Positions 1 to 9,289 of a stretch of 26,499 nucleotides of DNA are shown piece by piece. How positions within the stretch are numbered: position 1 is the first letter of the stretch; each line of letters starts with the position of its first letter. Where the stretch lies: assembly GCA_017578085.1 (NCBI GenBank), contig PKQR01000012.1:1-26499 (forward strand). Reading direction: 5' to 3'. This stretch comes from Bacillota bacterium. GTDB taxonomy: Bacteria; Bacillota; Limnochordia; Limnochordales; ZCTH02-B6. The position numbers and the translations under genes were made by a program. A model generated the notes under the pieces. That model saw nothing but the letters and a program-made list of their open reading frames with translations. It searched no databases and was not told the DNA's origin.

Positions 1-2
1 CC

Positions 3-245
3 AACGGGGTCTCTGTCACAACGCTCTCCGTAGCAGGCTTTGACTTGCGGTTGATGGAGAATGCGGAGGCCCAGGCCGCGATCGCCTTCCAGGATTCGGA
101 GGACGGCAGCCAGCGCACCACCAGCCTTGGGCTTCGTTACACGCTCAGCCCGGAAGCCGCCCTGCGCTTGGGGTATAAGCTCATCGATTTCACCGACAAG
201 GACAGCCAGAACGTGGCAACCGCAGAGATCACGATTCGCTTTTAG
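3..245 (+). CDS. C-terminal end of a probable outer-membrane beta-barrel protein (partial)
   Basis: The reading frame is open from the window edge to a TAG stop, so only the last 80 residues are visible. They form short stretches alternating polar and hydrophobic residues, separated by turns rich in Asp, Ser, Asn and Gly (for example LGLRYTLSP, LRLGYKLIDF, ATAEITIRF). The chain ends in Phe. Amphipathic strands and a terminal aromatic residue are the classic signature of an outer-membrane barrel recognised by the BamA machinery. The specific family cannot be named from this piece. A secreted protein starts 68 bases downstream in the same direction, so the two may form an envelope unit. An internal TTG or ATG start at 45-56 is possible but unlikely because the strand pattern continues upstream. 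Confidence 0.6.
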   Translation, partial: NGVSVTTLSVAGFDLRLMENAEAQAAIAFQDSEDGSQRTTSLGLRYTLSPEAALRLGYKLIDFTDKDSQNVATAEITIRF

Positions 246-313
246 TCACATGTTGGGGCCGCCGGTGCCGGCCTGGGGGTCGGGGAGACGACGGACGGGG
301 AGGTCTCGCGTGA

Positions 314-1231
314 ATGGTAAAGAGGTTGGTAGCTGGCCTCGTGGCGGCACTGGTGTTGCTCACCGTGGCGCCAAGCGCGCCGGCGCAAGAGACGTCGTTG
401 CCAGGCATGCTGGCCGCTGTGGAGCAGGCCATCTACGGCGCTGAACAGGCGGGTTCCCTGGTGGAACGAGTGTCCCGGATTGAGCGGGATGTCTACGGCG
501 GAACCCAATCGGGGCCGCTTTTGGTTCGGATTCAAAACGTTTATGGTTATCTGGTCGGTGTGGGCGGGCCCTTGAACATCGGGCTGCAGCTCAATGTCGT
601 GGAGTACCTGGTGTTCCAGCGGATGAATACCGGTGCGCCGCTGACCCGGCGATTGGAGGACCTGGAGCGCAACATCCTGGGCACGACGCAGCAGCTGCCG
701 CTGGCAGAGCGCGTCCGGTCGCTGTTGGAGCTCGTCTGGCCGTCCGGGGAGCTTAATGTTCGGCAGGTAACGGTGCCCAAGGAGACCCTGGTCAAGATCC
801 ATCTGCTAACGGAGATCAACTCGGGCACGAGCCGGGTCGGCCAGCGGGTACGTTACCGGGTCGTGGAGGATGTCATCATCGACGGCCGGGTGGTCATTCC
901 CGCCGGTGCGGAAGGCGAAGGCGAGATTACGGCGGTGCAGTCCGCCGGCCGTTTTGGCCAGTCCGGGCGCGTCGAGGTCAACTGGGGCACCGTGCCGGCC
1001 ATTGACGGCACCCGCGTTCAACTGAACGTGTCCACCCGTGCGGCGCAGCAAAACCAGGAACTGGCCGTTGCTGCCAGCATGGCGGGCGTCATCCTGCTGG
1101 GGCCCGTGGGGCTTGTAGGCGGCTTGTTCGTCCAGGGGCAAGAGCACGTTGTCCCGGTGGGCGCACAGTTTTACGTTGAGGTCGCCCGGGAAACCCAGGC
1201 GTTGGGCTTGTCCCTGACGCCACTCCGCTGA
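314..1231 (+). CDS. Secreted protein with ~20-residue YG/ER repeats, unknown function
   Basis: This 305-residue protein starts at ATG 314 behind a GGGGAGG ribosome site. It opens with a signal peptide: a basic start, a hydrophobic core at about residues 5-18, and a likely cut after APAQ near residue 25. Residues 35-140 carry degenerate units of about 20 residues (VEQAIYGAEQAGSLVERVS, then RIERDVYGGTQSGPLLVRIQ, and later LERNILGTTQQLPLAERVR). These are probably helical. Residues 150-240 look like a beta domain built around VPKETLVKIHL and DGRVVIPAGAEGEGEI, a pattern I associate with uncharacterised envelope proteins that handle 'VPAGT' segments. Residues 252-275 are hydrophobic and Gly-rich and could be a membrane hairpin. 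I do not recognise a named family. It lies directly behind the barrel gene, so a role in the cell envelope is a reasonable inference. Confidence 0.8.
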   Translation: MVKRLVAGLVAALVLLTVAPSAPAQETSLPGMLAAVEQAIYGAEQAGSLVERVSRIERDVYGGTQSGPLLVRIQNVYGYLVGVGGPLNIGLQLNVVEYLVFQRMNTGAPLTRRLEDLERNILGTTQQLPLAERVRSLLELVWPSGELNVRQVTVPKETLVKIHLLTEINSGTSRVGQRVRYRVVEDVIIDGRVVIPAGAEGEGEITAVQSAGRFGQSGRVEVNWGTVPAIDGTRVQLNVSTRAAQQNQELAVAASMAGVILLGPVGLVGGLFVQGQEHVVPVGAQFYVEVARETQALGLSLTPLR

Positions 1232-1264
1232 CCGCTGGGGACAGTTTCGCACTGGTGGAAAAGG

Positions 1265-1298
1265 CGTGCGCCGTGCGGTCCGGACCGCACGGCGCACG
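1265..1298. terminator. 34-bp perfect palindrome between convergent genes; probable terminator
   Basis: Two 17-base arms (left arm 1265-1281, right arm 1282-1298) are exact reverse complements with no spacer. The element sits between the stop of the secreted repeat protein (1231) and the stop of the minus-strand XRE gene (1304). On the minus strand it begins five bases after the XRE stop and is followed by CCTTTTCC, so it can act as a terminator for that gene. On the plus strand no T-tract follows. A protein-binding site is the alternative. Confidence 0.65.
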
Positions 1299-1303
1299 AG
1301 TCT

Positions 1304-1741
1304 TCAGCCCAGGGAGGCGAGACGGTTTTCCTGCTGGTCCTTGGATTCCAGCAGTTCGTGGTAGGCGTTTTCGATGGCCTGTTCCAATACCCGCACGAGC
1401 TCGTGGCGCTGGACGCCGCCCTGGCGTTCGAGAACGCGGGACGCCAATAGCTGGTCGGCGACGCACTCGGCCAATGCCTGCTTGAGCTGCAGCACCCGGC
1501 TCATGGGCAGGGTGCTCGGCATCTGCTGTTCCTCTTCGTCAGCGCCGAGAAAGTACGTAATCGGTTTCCCCAGGGCATCGGCCAGGGCCTGCAAGGTCCG
1601 CAGGGAAGGGGTGCGCTGGCTGCGTTCCAGGTCGGAGATGTAAGGCTGGGACTTGCCGATCATTTTGGCCAGCTTCGTCCCCGAGATCCCTAGCTCGACG
1701 CGGGTTCGGCGGATGCGTTCACCGAGGCTAGCGCCGGGCAT
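1304..1741 (-). CDS. XRE-family transcriptional regulator
   Basis: This 145-residue regulator begins at the ATG at 1741, which has an AAGGGAG ribosome site eight bases upstream on the minus strand. The frame stays open further upstream but has no such site there. Residues 6-62 form a Cro/C1-type helix-turn-helix: LGERIRRTRVELGISGTKLA, then the recognition region SQPYISDLERSQRTPSLRTL, then ALADALGKPITYFLG. The rest (about 78-140) is charged and helical (LKQALAECVADQLL, LVRVLEQAIENAYHELLE) and could dimerise or bind a partner. This SinR-like layout is common in Bacillota. The gene is divergent from the ParB-like gene with 164 bases between starts, so it may control that gene and itself. No ligand domain is visible. 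Confidence 0.9.
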   Translation of the reverse strand: MPGASLGERIRRTRVELGISGTKLAKMIGKSQPYISDLERSQRTPSLRTLQALADALGKPITYFLGADEEEQQMPSTLPMSRVLQLKQALAECVADQLLASRVLERQGGVQRHELVRVLEQAIENAYHELLESKDQQENRLASLG

Positions 1742-1805
1742 GGTGCTCACTCCCTTGTGCCGTGTCGCGAAGCCATGTAATGGGTCCATTGGCGGATTTT
1801 GCTGC

Positions 1806-1811
1806 AGTATA
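1806..1811 (-). promoter_or_regulatory. Extended -10 promoter element for the XRE gene (candidate)
   Basis: On the minus strand the sequence reads TGGTATACT: a TATACT -10 box (5 of 6 to consensus) preceded by the TGn extension. No good -35 box lies 16-18 bases upstream, which is tolerated by extended -10 promoters. Transcription would start about 58 bases before the XRE start codon. A CAC-AAA-GTG inverted triplet beside it (1812-1820) could be an operator half. I found no clear plus-strand promoter for the ParB-like gene. Confidence 0.4.
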
Positions 1812-1905
1812 CCACAAAGTGTTTGAGGAAGGAAAGACGGCGCCTGCACGGAAGCCAGTGTAGACAGGCTTCATGGGGACGAGCTGCCATGGAGGGGTCA
1901 CACGC

Positions 1906-2856
1906 ATGGAACTGGTAATGGTACCCATCGAACGCGTTCGCCAAGACCCCAATCAAGCGCGGGGTTTGCGCAGTCTCGACAGCGTCGCGTCCCTGGGCCG
2001 TTCCATTGCGGAAGTAGGCATGCTCCATCCCATCCTGGTGCGCCGCCGCGAGGACGGGGACTACCAGCTGGTGGCAGGCTATCGGAGACTCCTCGCGGCT
2101 GCATCCATGGGTCTTGAAAAGGTGCCGGCCCTCATCCTTGAAGGGGATGCGCCCGCCTTGCAGGTGCAGCTGGTGGAAAACCTGCAGCGGGAAGACTTAA
2201 ACCCGCTGGAGAAAGCCATGGCCGTCAAGGCGTACATGGACGCGACTGGGCTTTCCAAGCGGGCCGCGGCGGAGAAGCTGGGCATCCCGAGGACCACCAT
2301 CACCGACTGGCTGGATTTGCTGGAGGTGGATGAACGGTACCAGCGGGCCGTGGTGGACAACTTCAATGGCGGGGATTCGCCGCTGACGGTGTCCCACGTG
2401 GCCGAAGCCCGGGCGTTGGCCGCCCGCATGGGAGCGCCCGGTCTCGTCAACGCCCTTTTGGACGCGGTCCTGCTTTATCACCTGAGCAAGTCGGAAACCC
2501 GCGCAGTGGCCCGCCTCGTGAGGGAAAACCGGAACTTATCCATCCGTGACGCGGTGCGGGCTGTGCGTCCGCATCTCGACGAACCCGCCCAGAGCGCCGA
2601 GCCTGCGACCGTGCCGCCCGATGAGCACAACCTGCAGCAACTGGTGCGGGCCGTCGATCGCTCGACTGCCCTGATTAAGCGTATGAGACACTTGTCCGGG
2701 AGGTTTCTCTCGGAAGCCCAGCGGGCGGAGCTCGTCGCCCGCTTCCAAGAGCTGCACGAGATGACCGGGCAGGTGCTGGAGCGCCTGACGGCGCCGCCCA
2801 CCGCCGAAGCCGAGCCGGTCCGGGGGCAGCGGCGCCACAAGCGCCGGGTTTCGTAG
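1906..2856 (+). CDS. ParB/Spo0J-like DNA-binding protein, stand-alone
   Basis: This 316-residue protein starts at ATG 1906, eight bases after GGAGGGG. An upstream in-frame ATG lacks a ribosome site. The N-terminal ParB domain shows VRQDPNQAR (residues 11-19), VAGYRR (56-61) in the place of the usual GERR box, and ENLQREDLNPLEKA (91-104). These correspond to the three CTP/Mg-binding motifs of ParB clamps. A helix-turn-helix follows at 115-136 (LSKRAAAEKLGIPRTTITDW). After a helical region come an acidic/Pro linker (about 223-240), a helical segment and a basic tail (RGQRRHKRR). ParB proteins load on parS-like sites as CTP-dependent clamps. No parA gene is adjacent, and the PfkB gene converges from the other side. 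It could be a second chromosomal ParB, a Noc-like factor or a transcription regulator. The family call is firm; the role is not. Confidence 0.9.
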   Translation: MELVMVPIERVRQDPNQARGLRSLDSVASLGRSIAEVGMLHPILVRRREDGDYQLVAGYRRLLAAASMGLEKVPALILEGDAPALQVQLVENLQREDLNPLEKAMAVKAYMDATGLSKRAAAEKLGIPRTTITDWLDLLEVDERYQRAVVDNFNGGDSPLTVSHVAEARALAARMGAPGLVNALLDAVLLYHLSKSETRAVARLVRENRNLSIRDAVRAVRPHLDEPAQSAEPATVPPDEHNLQQLVRAVDRSTALIKRMRHLSGRFLSEAQRAELVARFQELHEMTGQVLERLTAPPTAEAEPVRGQRRHKRRVS

Positions 2857-2891
2857 CCGGAAGGCCCCAAGGGCGCCCCGAGCGGGTTGCA

Positions 2892-4022
2892 TCACAAGAC
2901 AGGCGAGCTCAGGAATTGCAGCAGCTCTGGGAACGTGGGGCTCGTGCCGTGCCGGACGTACCAGCCCGAGGTCGCGACGCCCAAGGAGAGGGCATCCTGG
3001 ACATCCAGACCTAGGGCAAGCCCAAGACAGCAGCCGGCGTTGAAGTTGTCGCCGGCGCCGGTGGTGAGTTTCGGCGTCGGGGTGTACGGGCCCTCGACCT
3101 CCACGTACCGGCCGGCGGCGCAGGCGGACGCCCGGTCCGTCGGGTGAACGATGACGCCATCCACGTCCAGCGCGTCGGCAATGGCGCGGGTTGCCTCCTC
3201 AAGCGGCGCACCAGGCTCGGTGCGGTCGCCGAGCCCTAAGGCCCGGCCGACCTCCGCGGCCTCTTTCCGGTTGAGGCCCAGGTAGGTGGTGAAGTACGGG
3301 CGGAACTGCTCCAGCACATGCAGCGCCTCGCGGAGCTCCGCCGCGGAGCGCTTTTGAGGGTCCGCCAGGTCGAAGAAGGCGATGCGCTTGGTCCCAGCGG
3401 GCGGCAGCTGGGGCGCCACCTCCGCGAGAAACCGGCGCCAGATGTCGGTCATGGCCGGGATCATGGTCCAATTGTTCATGGCAAGCAGCTGCGCCCGCCC
3501 ACAAAGCTCGAGCCAGCGGGCGACAGGCACATGTTCCAGCAACCGCTCCCACGACAGCCCGTACAAGCTTTCCAGCCGGCCCAACATCAGCTTGCCGTCC
3601 CGGAACTCCAGGGCCTGGGTGCGCCCGGGATTGGCGATGGAGATAACCTCAGCCAGCTGGGCGAGTTCGGCGAAAACCGGGTGCGGCTCCGGCAGCCCGA
3701 GGGTGCCGATGCACGTCACGGCCGCGCCGCTCTTGGCCAACGCGAGGGCCATGATGGGCCCGTTGCCGCCCAGTTTCACGGTGTGAGGTACCAGTTCAAT
3801 ATTGGTGCTGAAGCCGGCCGCTGCCGCAATGCGCTTCGCAAAGTCTGCGATAGTAGCCACCGGCGTAAATTTTTGGGCGTCGACGCGCTGGTCGACGACC
3901 CACAAGATCTCGTCCACGAAACCGTCGAGGCCGATGACGGCCCGCAGCTGGTCGGGCCGTACGCTCAAGTTTTGTACGGCTTGCGCCGCCTGCGCGGCGG
4001 CTGCGACGAAGGGCACGGCCAT
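2892..4022 (-). CDS. PfkB-family carbohydrate kinase
   Basis: The 376-residue product starts at the ATG at 4022 behind GGGAGG with a seven-base gap. It is a ribokinase/PfkB-fold enzyme that would transfer phosphate from ATP to a sugar or nucleoside hydroxyl in the cytosol. The N-terminal part has GLDGFVDEI (31-39), probably a substrate-binding element. The first family signature is KLGGNGPIMALALAKSGA (83-100). The C-terminal signature is TTGAGDNFNAG (320-330), with Asp325 as the expected catalytic base in the GAGD anion hole. GLNRKEA (249-255) is a typical central motif. The length is somewhat above the usual 300-340, mainly because of the 20-30 residues before the fold. Nothing close by reveals the sugar. 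It is divergent from the hydroxyacid dehydrogenase gene. Substrate unknown. Confidence 0.88.
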   Translation of the reverse strand: MAVPFVAAAAQAAQAVQNLSVRPDQLRAVIGLDGFVDEILWVVDQRVDAQKFTPVATIADFAKRIAAAAGFSTNIELVPHTVKLGGNGPIMALALAKSGAAVTCIGTLGLPEPHPVFAELAQLAEVISIANPGRTQALEFRDGKLMLGRLESLYGLSWERLLEHVPVARWLELCGRAQLLAMNNWTMIPAMTDIWRRFLAEVAPQLPPAGTKRIAFFDLADPQKRSAAELREALHVLEQFRPYFTTYLGLNRKEAAEVGRALGLGDRTEPGAPLEEATRAIADALDVDGVIVHPTDRASACAAGRYVEVEGPYTPTPKLTTGAGDNFNAGCCLGLALGLDVQDALSLGVATSGWYVRHGTSPTFPELLQFLSSPVL

Positions 4023-4069
4023 GAGGAAACCTCCCAGGCTGCAGCGGTCGGCATGAACAATCCGATCCT

Positions 4070-4099
4070 GTTATATCACGGACCCGCTGCGCATGTCAG
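4070..4099 (-). promoter_or_regulatory. Sigma-A type promoter of the PfkB kinase gene
   Basis: On the minus strand, CTGACA (4099-4094) and TATAAC (4075-4070) are separated by 18 bases, each matching the sigma-A consensus at 5 of 6 positions. The start codon lies about 48 bases downstream of the -10 box. Confidence 0.6.
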
Positions 4100-4119
4100 G
4101 AGCAGGAATTGCGGGCCCG

Positions 4120-4148
4120 TTGACAAAACCCGCTTGAAAGGATCGAAA
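4120..4148 (+). promoter_or_regulatory. Candidate promoter of the dehydrogenase/DUF255 unit
   Basis: A perfect -35 box TTGACA (4120-4125) is followed after 17 bases by TCGAAA (4143-4148), a weak -10 box. The AGGAGG ribosome site of the dehydrogenase begins about 15 bases later, so the leader would be short. The poor -10 suggests that an activator or another start may be used. Confidence 0.45.
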
Positions 4149-5098
4149 CCGGCCTGAACCCAAGGAGGGTGTTCCACGGTGCAAGCAGCTCGGCCGGAAC
4201 GCATCGGTTTCATCGGTCTTGGCATCATGGGCCGTTCCATGGCCCTCAATCTCATGCGCCGCGGGTTTCATGTAACGGTTTGGAACCGCACCCGTGCCCG
4301 CATGGAGCCGCTTTTGGCCGCCGGCGCCCGGGGTGCCAGCTCCCCCAAGGAGGCCGCCCGGGAAGCCGATGTCGTCATCACCATCGTCACCGATTCGCCC
4401 GACGTGGAACAAGTGATCCTTGGCCCGGAAGGCGTCATCGAGGGCGCCCGACCCGGCACGGTCGTCATTGACATGAGCACCATTTCGCCCGCCGTCACGC
4501 GCCGGATAGCCGCGCAGCTCGCGGAGCGGGGCATCGACATGCTGGACGCCCCCGTGACCGGCGGGGATGTGGGGGCGCGAGAGGGAACCCTATCCATCAT
4601 GGTGGGCGGAAAGGCGGAGGTGCTCGAGCGCTGCCGTCCCGTGCTGGAGGCCATGGGGCGCACCATCGTGCATATGGGCGATCACGGCATGGGCCAGCTG
4701 TGCAAGCTGTGCAACCAGGTGATCGTGGCCCTCAACCTCCTGGCCATGAGCGAGGGACTCGCCTTTGCCGCCAAGGCCGGCGTGGATCTGGAAAAGATGC
4801 TGGCCGTGGTGCGGGCGGGTGCGGCCGGCTCGTGGGCTTTGGACAACCTGGCGCCCCGGGTGCTGCGGGGCGACTACCGCCCCGGCTTCATGGTGCGCTT
4901 GCAGCAAAAGGACCTGCGGCTGGCCTTGGACGCTGCGGGGCAGATGAACTTGCCCTTGCCGGGCACGAGCCTCGTGCACCAGCTACTGGCCAGCGTGGAG
5001 GCGTACGGCGGCGGAGATGACGGGACCCAAGCGCTCGTGCAGGTGCTGGAGCGGTTGGGCAACGTCCGCATCGGGCCGCATTCTAAGGAGGTTGAACG

Positions 5099-7186
<2,088 letters not shown>

Positions 7187-7199
7187 GGGCTCAGGCTCA

Positions 7200-8897
7200 A
7201 TGGTTCGGGGGTGGGACACCGTGACGAGCGCTCGGGACGCGGCACGCCTGCGCGCTTGGGAGCAGTTTGTCCGCACAGGGGTCGCTCCCCGCGGCGTGCG
7301 GCACTCCATTGCCCGCAGCTGGGCTCGCTGCCGGGAGTTGGGCCTAGACCCTTTGCAACCGCAGTTTGACACCCTTCCCAAGCGGGAGCTCCGTCCCCGC
7401 TTGGCCGCCTACCGCCCATTGATTGAGTTGGCGCGGCCGTTGATGCGGCGGTTGGTGGCACGTCGCCTGCCTGGGGCCGCGTCCGGTGCGGTGGCCTTGC
7501 TGGCGGACACCGAGGGAGTGCTGCTCGCGGTCATCGCCGGTCGCGGCGCACAGACCACCCTCGCACCCGGCTGGCGGCTGTCGGAGGACCGGGCCGGGAC
7601 TTGCGCCGTCGCGCTCGCCCTCCGCGAGGGGCGCCCGGCCGTCGTGGCCGGGGCCGAGCACTATCACGAGGCCTATCATGACTGGATATGTTGGGCGGCG
7701 CCGATCCGCCTGGCCGAGCGCCGCCCATCCGCTGTGCTGGCTGTGGCCGTGCGGGGCACCGCGTTGGACGCCCGCATCCGGGTGTACTTGGTTGAGTGTG
7801 CCGCGGCCCTGGCGGGGGTGTGGCGCGCGTGGCGGCGGAACCTGTCGCAGCAGGTGCTGCTCGGGCCAGGCTCGCCTTGGCCGCTGATCGCCGTCGACGG
7901 AGACGGCCGCGTGCTGGATTGCAACCCGGCCGCGGAGCGGGAGCTTGGCCTTCTCCGGGAAAAGCTTGTGGGCCGCCGGTGGGAGCAACTGGGTTTCGTT
8001 GCGGTGCAGCCGGGTGAGGGTGAGGCGGCTCCGGACGAGGGACAGTTGGTGAGCTTGACCGGGGCCGGCGGTGAGCGCAGCTTCTTTCTTATGCAGAACG
8101 CACCGCTCCCAGGCGGGGCTGGGGAAAGGCCCGGCCGGGTGTACGCCCTCGTCAACATTACCCGTTGGCGGGAACGATTCGAGCAGGCGGATTACCGCCG
8201 GCGCTTGGCGCTCCTGGAAAGGCTTGGCGCCTTCGTGGTTCATGAGGCGCGCAATCCCCTGGCGGCCATTCGGGTCAGCGCGGAGCTGGCTGCCATGACG
8301 CCAGACCCGGAGCGGCGCACCGCGCTCATGCAGCAGATTATCGCCTCCGTCGACGACTTGAACCGGTTTCTCGGGGACCTGCTGGACCTGGTCCGGCCCA
8401 AACAGGCGCAGCGGGGACCGGTCGACGTGGGGGTCATCCTGCAACGGGTGGTTGAGCTTTTTGCCCCGCAAGCCAAGATGGCGGGCGTCGACTTGCGGGT
8501 GCGGGCCGTAAAAGGTGCCCTGCCGGTCATTGGGAACGAGCATCTGCTCGGTTATGCCCTCGGGAACCTCGTGCGCAATGCCCTGCAGGCGACGCCTGCG
8601 GGCGGTGCGGTATCGGTACGGGTGGAGCGCCGGCCCTCCCGGGGCAGCGTGTTGATCAGGGTCAGCGACACGGGCGCGGGCATCCCGCCTGGCATCCGCC
8701 GGCACCTCTTGACGGCCGCGGTGTCGACCAAAGGGCGCTACGAGGCTGGGCTCGGCCTGCTGCTTTCCCACCGGGTCATCACCGAAGCCCACGGCGGGCG
8801 CGTCTGGTTCCGAACACGGGAAGGGGCCGGAACGACCTTTTACGTCGAGCTGCCGCTGGCCGCTGCGCCTATGGCCAATACCGACGCCACCGGATGA
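7200..8897 (+). CDS. Cytosolic sensor histidine kinase with AcoR-type GAF and PAS domains
   Basis: I place the start at ATG 7200, ten bases after GAGGG; GTG 7221 is an alternative. The 565-residue protein has no membrane segment. Residues 20-55 (GVRHSIARSWARCRELGLDP) and the following domain to about 185 match the N-terminal sensory region of AcoR-type sigma-54 activators, including EDRAGTCAVALALREGRP and the EHYHEAYHDWICWAAPI block. A PAS-like domain follows (WPLIAVDGDGRVLDCNPAAERELGL, 227-251). The kinase core shows the H-box FVVHEARNPLAAIR with His348, the N-box GNLVRNALQAT (455-465), DTGAGIPP (490-497), and GLGLLLSHRVITEAHGG (517-533). It therefore should sense a soluble signal and phosphorylate a response regulator. 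None is encoded in the window, so it is an orphan here. The PC4-like gene follows 84 bases later. Confidence 0.9.
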   Translation: MVRGWDTVTSARDAARLRAWEQFVRTGVAPRGVRHSIARSWARCRELGLDPLQPQFDTLPKRELRPRLAAYRPLIELARPLMRRLVARRLPGAASGAVALLADTEGVLLAVIAGRGAQTTLAPGWRLSEDRAGTCAVALALREGRPAVVAGAEHYHEAYHDWICWAAPIRLAERRPSAVLAVAVRGTALDARIRVYLVECAAALAGVWRAWRRNLSQQVLLGPGSPWPLIAVDGDGRVLDCNPAAERELGLLREKLVGRRWEQLGFVAVQPGEGEAAPDEGQLVSLTGAGGERSFFLMQNAPLPGGAGERPGRVYALVNITRWRERFEQADYRRRLALLERLGAFVVHEARNPLAAIRVSAELAAMTPDPERRTALMQQIIASVDDLNRFLGDLLDLVRPKQAQRGPVDVGVILQRVVELFAPQAKMAGVDLRVRAVKGALPVIGNEHLLGYALGNLVRNALQATPAGGAVSVRVERRPSRGSVLIRVSDTGAGIPPGIRRHLLTAAVSTKGRYEAGLGLLLSHRVITEAHGGRVWFRTREGAGTTFYVELPLAAAPMANTDATG

Positions 8898-8981
8898 CAT
8901 ACCGCGTTGTGTACGAGGAACCGTCCCGGCTGCCGTGGTAAGGTAAAGATACCGACCGAGACGTTGACGGGAGGTTGTGGG

Positions 8982-9251
8982 ATGGCACGCAGAGCGGCAC
9001 CTGCCGAAAACGGCGCCAAGACTTTCTGGGACGCGGAGGAACTGGTCGGCCAGGTCGCGAAAAACGACCGCGGTGAAGTCATCCAGGTACGCAGGACGGA
9101 AAAGTCCGGCCGGGCCTACGTAGACGTGCGGGTGTTTTACCCTGGCAACGACGGGGAACTCTTGCCGGGCAAGGGCATCGCACTCCCGGCCGACTTGGCC
9201 GACGAGGTGGCGGGATTGATCTTGCAGGCAACGGAGGCCGTGCGCCGCTAG
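8982..9251 (+). CDS. PC4/YdbC-like single-stranded DNA-binding protein
   Basis: This 89-residue protein starts at ATG 8982, seven bases after GGGAGG; a longer frame upstream has no ribosome site. Residues 30-85 read as the PC4 (Sub1) fold: GEVIQVRRTEKSGRAYVDVR, then FYPGNDGELLPGKGIALP, then a C-terminal helix (ADLADEVAGLILQATEAV). The KxGxxYVDxRxF and PxxKGIxLP patterns are typical of PC4-like proteins, including bacterial YdbC. These dimers bind single-stranded DNA through curved beta sheets. The first 20 residues are basic and Ala-rich and probably flexible. In bacteria the role is poorly known; nucleoid or transcription functions are suspected. The gene converges on the metallophosphoesterase gene. 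Confidence 0.8.
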   Translation: MARRAAPAENGAKTFWDAEELVGQVAKNDRGEVIQVRRTEKSGRAYVDVRVFYPGNDGELLPGKGIALPADLADEVAGLILQATEAVRR

Positions 9252-9289
9252 GTCTGGACCCCCCCGGCAGCCAGGTCCACGCTGGACAG

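Noticed and set aside
3318..4157. Plus-strand 279-codon open frame opposite the PfkB kinase
   Set aside because: The PfkB frame on the minus strand carries both family signatures and a good ribosome site and promoter; this frame has none.
9255..9279. TGGACC...GGTCCA hairpin between the PC4-like and phosphoesterase genes as a terminator
   Set aside because: The stem is only six base pairs with a 13-base loop and no T-tract on either side.
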